From: Flavobacterium bizetiae | GTDB taxonomy: Bacteria > Bacteroidota > Bacteroidia > Flavobacteriales > Flavobacteriaceae | Assembly (NCBI RefSeq): GCF_902804475.1 | Contig: NZ_CADCSU010000079.1 | Span: 1-46,677 of the forward strand | Direction of reading: 5' to 3' | DNA length: 46,677 nt | Part shown: piece after piece, positions 43,001-46,677 of the stretch | Numbering within the stretch: position 1 is the stretch's first letter | Layout of the letters: the number at the start of each line of letters is the position of its first letter | The notes under the pieces: model-generated | Told to the model about the DNA's origin: nothing | The model's input: only the letters and a program-made list of their open reading frames with translations | Databases searched by the model: none | Position numbers and translations under genes: made by a program

Positions 43001-45300
43001 TGTGCTCCCGCCGCTCCTTCTGGACCAGTTAAACCAACTAATTGTTCCGGTGTAAAGTCTTCATATTTAAAATCTTTTCCATCAATACCATTGGTTCCGT
43101 TTGTACCATCAACTCCATTCGTTCCAGCAACACCTTGTAATCCCTGAAGACCTTGTGCGCCAGCTGCTCCTTGTGGACCTGTTAATCCAACTAATTGTTC
43201 TGGCGTAAAATCTTCATATTTAAAATCTTTTCCATCCACTCCATTAGTTCCGTCAGCTCCATTCGCTCCGGCAACACCTTGTAATCCCTGTGGACCTTGT
43301 GCGCCATCAGTTCCATTTGCTCCTGCTATACCTTGAGGACCGGTTAAACCAACTAACTGCTCTGGCGTGAAATCTTCATATTTAAAATCTTTTCCATCTA
43401 CTCCGTTTACTCCATCAGTTCCATTTGCTCCGGTAATACCTTGTAATCCCTGAGGACCTTGCGCTCCATCAGCACCATTAGTTCCGGCTATACCTTGAGG
43501 TCCAGTTAATCCAACTAATTGTTCGGGCGTGAAATCTTCATATTTGAAATCTTTTCCGTCAATACCATTAGTTCCGTTTGCACCATCAGCTCCATTCGTT
43601 CCAGCAACACCTTGCAATCCCTGAGGACCTTGTGCGCCATCAGCACCATTGGTTCCTGCTATACCTTGAGGACCAGTTAATCCAACTAATTGTTCTGGCG
43701 TGAAATCATCATATTTAAAATCTTTTCCATCTACTCCGTTTGTTCCATCAGCTCCATTTGCCCCAGCAACACCTTGTAATCCCTGAGGACCTTGTGCTCC
43801 ATCAGCACCATTAGTTCCAGCTATACCTTGAGGACCTGTTAATCCAACCAATTGCTCTGGTGTAAAGTCTTCATATTTAAAATCTTTTCCGTCGATACCA
43901 TTAGTTCCATTTGTACCGTCAGCTCCATTTGCTCCAGCAACACCTTGCAATCCTTGAGGACCTTGTGCTCCATCAGTTCCGTTAGTTCCAGCTATACCTT
44001 GTGGACCAGTTAAACCAACTAATTGTTCTGGCGTGAAATCTTCATATTTAAAATCTTTTCCATCAATACCGTTTGTACCATCAGTTCCATTTGCTCCGGC
44101 AACACCTTGTAATCCCTGAGGACCTTGTGCTCCATCAGCACCATTGATTCCTGCTACACCTTGAGGTCCAGTTAATCCAACTAATTGTTCTGGTGTGAAA
44201 TCTTCATATTTAAAATCCTTTCCATCAATACCGTTTGCTCCATCAGCTCCATTAGTTCCTGCAACACCTTGCAATCCTTGAGGACCTTGTGCTCCATCAG
44301 TTCCGCTAGTTCCAGCTATACCTTGTGGACCAGTTAAACCAACTAATTGCTCTGGTGTAAAGTCTTCATATTTAAAATCTTTTCCATCAGCTCCATCTGC
44401 ACCTTGAAGTCCAGCAACACCGTCTTTTCCGTTGTCACCATTAATCTTTGTCCACGTTCCATCAGAATTTTGAACGTAAACATCTCCTGTTGAATTATCG
44501 GTATATATATTGACACCTTCGCCTGGATAGCCTGCTTCTCCTCGATTACCAGGTACTCCTGAACCGCCCTCTACACCAACTTGTCCTTCTTTTCCGTTGT
44601 CACCATTTATCTTTGTCCAAGTTCCATCAGAATTTTGAACATAAACATCTCCTGTTGAATTATCCGTATATATATTGACACCTTCGCCTGGATAGCCTGC
44701 TTCTCCTCGATTACCAGGTACTCCTGAACCGCCCTCTACACCAACTTGTCCATCTTTTCCGGGTAATCCCTGAGGACCTCTTAAACCTGCTAAAGTAATT
44801 TCATGTGTTTTTTCATCTTCATCTTTATAAGTCAAAATTTGTGTTGATGAATTGTATGCTAATGATGTTAATGTCTCATACGACTTTACATCTTTAGCAA
44901 TCTCAACGGTGGTTATTGTACCCGCTTCGTTTGAATAGGTATATGTTCCGTTGCCATTGTTGACCAAAGAAGTAATCGTTTCTCTAAAACTACCTATTTC
45001 GTCTTTACTAATAATTCTTACCCATTTTACTCCATTCCAGTAATAAAAACCAGGTGTAACATCATTAATTGTCTCTGTATTATAAACTAATAAACTCACT
45101 GCAGCTGTACCAATTACAGGTACTTGTGATGAAATTTGCGTTAGTTTTAAACGAGGTATCAATATACCTTTGTTTGTAGCGGTAACATCTAACTGAGAGG
45201 ATTGTTCCGGGCTTAAGGTTCCTACTCCAACCTGACCATAAGATACTGTTGAGAACAACAGTAAACCTATAACTCCTAGAAAAGTATTCTTAATTTGCAT
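40057..45300 (-). CDS. Giant collagen-like fibre protein with S74 chaperone domain
   Basis: A 1747-aa exported protein. Order: Sec signal (1-22, TVSYGQ); N-terminal domain shared with the 38221-39807 protein; two 55-aa units containing YPGEGVNIYTDNSTGDVYVQ; 14 collagen-like units, each opening with DGKDFKYEDFTPEQLVGL; about 150 residues of plain Gly-X-Y; a beta-rich head with several RLGIGT/NVGIG segments; then a peptidase S74 / intramolecular chaperone domain starting at QSSDRRYKKDI and containing LGVIAQDIEAVLPEAV; and a final coiled coil (KLQELEQTQKKQQAELEDL). S74 domains trimerise phage tail fibres and can cleave themselves off. A trimeric, fibre-like surface appendage is inferred. No T9SS sorting domain is visible. 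Confidence 0.88.
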   Translation of the reverse strand: MQIKNTFLGVIGLLLFSTVSYGQVGVGTLSPEQSSQLDVTATNKGILIPRLKLTQISSQVPVIGTAAVSLLVYNTETINDVTPGFYYWNGVKWVRIISKDEIGSFRETITSLVNNGNGTYTYSNEAGTITTVEIAKDVKSYETLTSLAYNSSTQILTYKDEDEKTHEITLAGLRGPQGLPGKDGQVGVEGGSGVPGNRGEAGYPGEGVNIYTDNSTGDVYVQNSDGTWTKINGDNGKEGQVGVEGGSGVPGNRGEAGYPGEGVNIYTDNSTGDVYVQNSDGTWTKINGDNGKDGVAGLQGADGADGKDFKYEDFTPEQLVGLTGPQGIAGTSGTDGAQGPQGLQGVAGTNGADGANGIDGKDFKYEDFTPEQLVGLTGPQGVAGINGADGAQGPQGLQGVAGANGTDGTNGIDGKDFKYEDFTPEQLVGLTGPQGIAGTNGTDGAQGPQGLQGVAGANGADGTNGTNGIDGKDFKYEDFTPEQLVGLTGPQGIAGTNGADGAQGPQGLQGVAGANGADGTNGVDGKDFKYDDFTPEQLVGLTGPQGIAGTNGADGAQGPQGLQGVAGTNGADGANGTNGIDGKDFKYEDFTPEQLVGLTGPQGIAGTNGADGAQGPQGLQGITGANGTDGVNGVDGKDFKYEDFTPEQLVGLTGPQGIAGANGTDGAQGPQGLQGVAGANGADGTNGVDGKDFKYEDFTPEQLVGLTGPQGAAGAQGLQGLQGVAGTNGVDGTNGTNGIDGKDFKYEDFTPEQLVGLTGPEGAAGAQGPQGLQGVAGANGADGTNGIDGKDFKYDDFTPEQLVGLTGPQGTAGTNGADGAQGIQGLQGVAGANGADGTNGIDGKDFKYEDFTPEQLVGLTGPQGIAGTNGADGAQGPQGLQGVAGANGADGTNGTNGIDGKDFKYEDFTPEQLVGLTGPEGAAGAQGPQGLQGVAGTNGADGTNGIDGKDFKYEDFTPEQLVGLTGPQGTAGTNGSDGAQGPQGLQGVAGANGTDGANGTNGVDGKDFKYEDFTPEQLVGLTGPQGLAGATGAQGPKGDDGAVGATGPQGLQGIAGTDGKDGVDGAVGPQGIQGLTGANGAQGPKGDDGAVGATGPQGLQGIAGTDGKDGVDGAVGPQGLAGATGAQGPKGDDGAVGATGPQGLQGIAGPAGAKGDTGAQGPIGLTGATGVAGPQGLTGATGAQGPKGDDGARGLTGAAGAQGPIGLTGATGVAGPKGDKGDIGATGATGPAGNPAPVYTAGTGIAVDNTNRIISALNTTNLWNANQLQGRPISTTAPTANQVLGWNGTNWTPSTIAINEPWRVSGTTNEANGNTQNIYQMGNISIGTTAASTYRLNVSGGNQLIGGSVTPTLNFLSTGAANTNANAQGRISFWESGGENTWGGGLEFTSPAGTAMNTLDIYGVVSGVKRTVASFDVQNGRLGIGTSAPARELSVVGNAVISKTLQIDGENLGDGTLRTGLFFGNNTSGEGISSNRAIAANGNQNGLDFWTGANRRMSIINNGNVGIGKLDPGTKLDVVGVVRSNGMNINNGLSSGNYNNSAELNFVRTATNERWVMGSSLNGRGNDIFELAHLTGANLFQNRVFVYDRVSSSFAINQASANTAYRFYVNGAAGGTTTWAQSSDRRYKKDITPIANALEKIMKINGVGYNWRTDEFKEMSFDQKHQLGVIAQDIEAVLPEAVTVDDKGYYSVSYTTLIPVLVEAVKEQQNVIVLKDKKLQELEQTQKKQQAELEDLKNAVKQLLSKK
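42240..44400 (-). repeat. Fourteen collagen-like coding repeats with a DFKYEDF linker
   Basis: Fourteen in-frame units of roughly 47-60 codons, each with the linker KDFKY[ED]DFTPEQLVGL followed by Gly-X-Y triplets (TGPQGIAGTNGADGAQGP and variants). The linker is almost invariant while the triplets vary in number. This indicates unit duplication with selection on the linker. Confidence 0.9.
44431..44760 (-). repeat. Two tandem 165-bp coding repeats
   Basis: Units 44596-44760 and 44431-44595 encode nearly identical 55-aa modules (GQVGVEGGSGVPGNRGEAG ... GTWTKINGDN). The near identity at DNA level implies a recent duplication or gene conversion. Confidence 0.85.
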
Positions 45301-45483
45301 AGCGTTAATCTTTAAATTAATAAACTGAACTTTACGTTACACTTTCAAAACCTAAACATTTGCTTCAATTAATGCTCTCTTAATAATTGAAAGACAAGTA
45401 AGTTGTTTATAGAATTTTTTGTTTTGAGAAATAACATAAATTATTACATGACAAAGGAAGATATTTCGATAGCCTGTAAACGT

Positions 45484-45508
45484 CAAAAAAACACCACTTT
45501 AAGACACA
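45484..45508 (-). promoter_or_regulatory. Conserved upstream element, copy 3
   Basis: Plus-strand pattern C-A7-CAC-CACTTTAAGACACA, 184 bp before the giant collagen-like gene. In the rest of the gap 45301-45777 I see AT-rich sequence without a convincing gene or -7 element. Confidence 0.55.
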
Positions 45509-45777
45509 TTTAGGTTTTATACTGATTTTTAAGCAATGAAAAAAGTTTACAAGGCTTCTGAATTATCAATTCCACAAATTTTTAACATTATGATTATTCA
45601 ATGCTTAAATTATTTTGCACGGAAAAAGAAAACCATACTTTTAAGGCTATAACTGTGAAATATTCAAGAGATGTAAAAGGCTATATTTGGATTAAAAAGA
45701 CTTAAATCATAAAAATAAACCTACGAATTTGATTAAAACACATCATTAAATAGTAATTTCTATATATGCTTTTTACT

Positions 45778-46002
45778 TTAATAAATAATAGAAAAAGCAA
45801 AATACTGAGGTAGAAACGAAAACATTAAAAGATTAAAAAAGAGGTCGAATGTCTCTTTATAAATAAAATAATACACAGATATATTTGACATTATTTCAAT
45901 CAATATATACATCAAAAAAAATTGCCAAAGAAAATTTTCCGTGGCAACACAATTTAAATCTATTACAAAACAGCATGTTTCTTTATCGTTTTTTAGAAGC
46001 AA
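45778..46002 (-). CDS. Doubtful small hydrophobic ORF
   Basis: A 74-aa frame overlapping the end of the PAS gene by 20 bp. It is rich in Phe, Leu and Tyr (FLWQFFLMYILIEIMSNISVYYFIYK) and could encode one or two membrane helices. AT-rich non-coding sequence gives the same composition. I recognise no family, and codon evidence is insufficient. Confidence 0.2.
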   Translation of the reverse strand: MLLKNDKETCCFVIDLNCVATENFLWQFFLMYILIEIMSNISVYYFIYKETFDLFFNLLMFSFLPQYFAFSIIY

Positions 46003-46582
46003 AAAATTTACTGTTTCTTATCAATGTAAGTTCTCTTTCTTTTTGAAAATAAATATCTGTATGAGTTCCGGCAAGTCTTAATGGTTTTCCTTGACTATCA
46101 CATTCTATAACTTTACCGCGACTCATAATCCATTTGTATTTTCCGTTGGAAGTTAAAACCCTGTGTTGATTTTCAAAATAAGAGGTTTTTCCATCTAAAT
46201 GATTATCAATAGCAGCGTAATATTTATGAAGATCTTCGGGATGTAAGGCTCTGTCCCAAAGTTCTAAATTGTCAAATACATCATTAGAATCTAATCCTAA
46301 TAATTTTAAAGATTCTGATGAATAAAAAACAACATTGGTCGGTATATCCCAATCCCAAATTCCGGCAGCAGAAGCCTCTAAAGCAACCCGGCTTCGCTGG
46401 TCGTAAATCTTAGACCTTATTTCTTCGTCTCTTAAATTAGTTATAAAAGGATCGTTCAGCTTAAAAGATAAACTGCCATTTCTCATTGGTGTTGTTTTAG
46501 AAGATCCATCTATATCGCTTAGTTTTCTTTGAGGTAATAAACGTTTAATTGCTGCAGTGATTTTTTCTAAATTTAATTCCAT
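45983..46582 (-). CDS. Single PAS-domain protein
   Basis: A 199-aa cytoplasmic protein with one PAS domain of the PAS_3 type at about 68-185: ASAAGIWDWDIPTNVVFYSSESLKLLG, LHPEDLHKYYAAIDNHL and the closing GKYKWIMSRGKVIECDSQGKPLRLAGTHTDI. The N-terminal 65 residues are charged, with no recognised domain. The protein stops soon after the PAS domain (KERELTLIRNSKFFASKKR), where sensor kinases usually continue, so it is either a stand-alone sensor or a truncated kinase. It starts 20 bp after the stop of the partial gene upstream, suggesting an operon. Confidence 0.8.
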   Translation of the reverse strand: MELNLEKITAAIKRLLPQRKLSDIDGSSKTTPMRNGSLSFKLNDPFITNLRDEEIRSKIYDQRSRVALEASAAGIWDWDIPTNVVFYSSESLKLLGLDSNDVFDNLELWDRALHPEDLHKYYAAIDNHLDGKTSYFENQHRVLTSNGKYKWIMSRGKVIECDSQGKPLRLAGTHTDIYFQKERELTLIRNSKFFASKKR

Positions 46583-46602
46583 TGTTATTCTTATTTAACG
46601 AA

Positions 46603-46677
46603 TTACTGTTTTAAAAATAATATTGAAACAGAACCTCCATCTATTCTGTTTTTCCATTTTAGTTTCTCCTGTAATAC
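46603..46677 (-). CDS. 3' end of an unidentified gene (partial)
   Basis: An open minus-strand frame enters from the window edge and stops at TAA (46603-46605). The last residues read LKWKNRIDGGSVSILFLKQ. The GGSVSILFL strand resembles the C-terminus of a signalling or ligand-binding domain, but 24 residues do not allow identification. The 20-bp gap to the PAS gene suggests co-transcription. Confidence 0.45.
   Translation of the reverse strand, partial: VLQEKLKWKNRIDGGSVSILFLKQ

Noticed and set aside
40057..45300. Prophage tail-fibre gene
   Set aside because: The S74 domain is phage-like, but the protein has a Sec signal and a non-phage paralogue, and no capsid, portal, integrase or lysis genes are in the window.
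45536..45652. A 38-codon plus-strand frame starting MKKVYKASELSIPQ
   Set aside because: No ribosome-binding signal, promoter or family; short frames like this are expected in AT-rich gaps.

Overview
The window comes from a Bacteroidota genome, most likely Flavobacterium or a close relative. It is AT-rich. It carries a SusC/SusD pair, surface lipoproteins, type IX secretion (T9SS) proteins (PorP/SprF family, CHU_C-type C-terminal domain) and TAnnTTTG promoter elements. The species was not identified.

Positions 1-28,650 are a carbohydrate-utilisation region. A minus-strand polysaccharide utilisation locus (PUL) runs from about 24.3 kb to 9.0 kb in the order susC, susD, susE-like, GH76, GH2, GH92, GH125, GH92. 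A hairpin follows, then a retaining GH97 and, after a repeat-filled gap, a GH78 alpha-L-rhamnosidase. A plus-strand LacZ-like GH2 converges on the GH78. GH76, GH125 and two GH92s together point to an alpha-1,6-linked mannan or mannose-rich glycan. Upstream lie a LacI-family regulator, a cupin phosphomannose isomerase, a ROK sugar kinase and an SGNH esterase, giving a plausible route from polymer through mannose and mannose-6-phosphate to fructose-6-phosphate.

The clearest regulatory signal is an 18-bp perfect palindrome, TACTAAAACGTTTTAGTA. It occurs identically before susC and before the esterase gene, and in diverged form before the beta-galactosidase gene. Each copy overlaps a TAnnTTTG -7 element by the same two bases, so the sites probably define the regulon of the local LacI protein.

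Positions 28,650-33,730 hold unrelated genes: an L,D-transpeptidase-like protein, a Crp/Fnr regulator, a lipoprotein cysteine hydrolase, a membrane protein of the family labelled 'site-specific recombinase', and a small degenerate receiver-like protein.

Positions 33,840-45,300 are a surface-protein locus on the minus strand: a 1747-aa collagen-like protein with a phage-type S74 chaperone end, a smaller collagen-like paralogue, a CHU_C-domain adhesin, a PorP/SprF protein and an OmpA/PD40 protein. A conserved 25-bp element lies upstream of both collagen-like genes and of the L,D-transpeptidase gene. The window ends with a short PAS-domain protein and the 3' end of another gene. Dispersed repeats fill the gaps at 6.3-6.9 kb and 25.8-26.0 kb.
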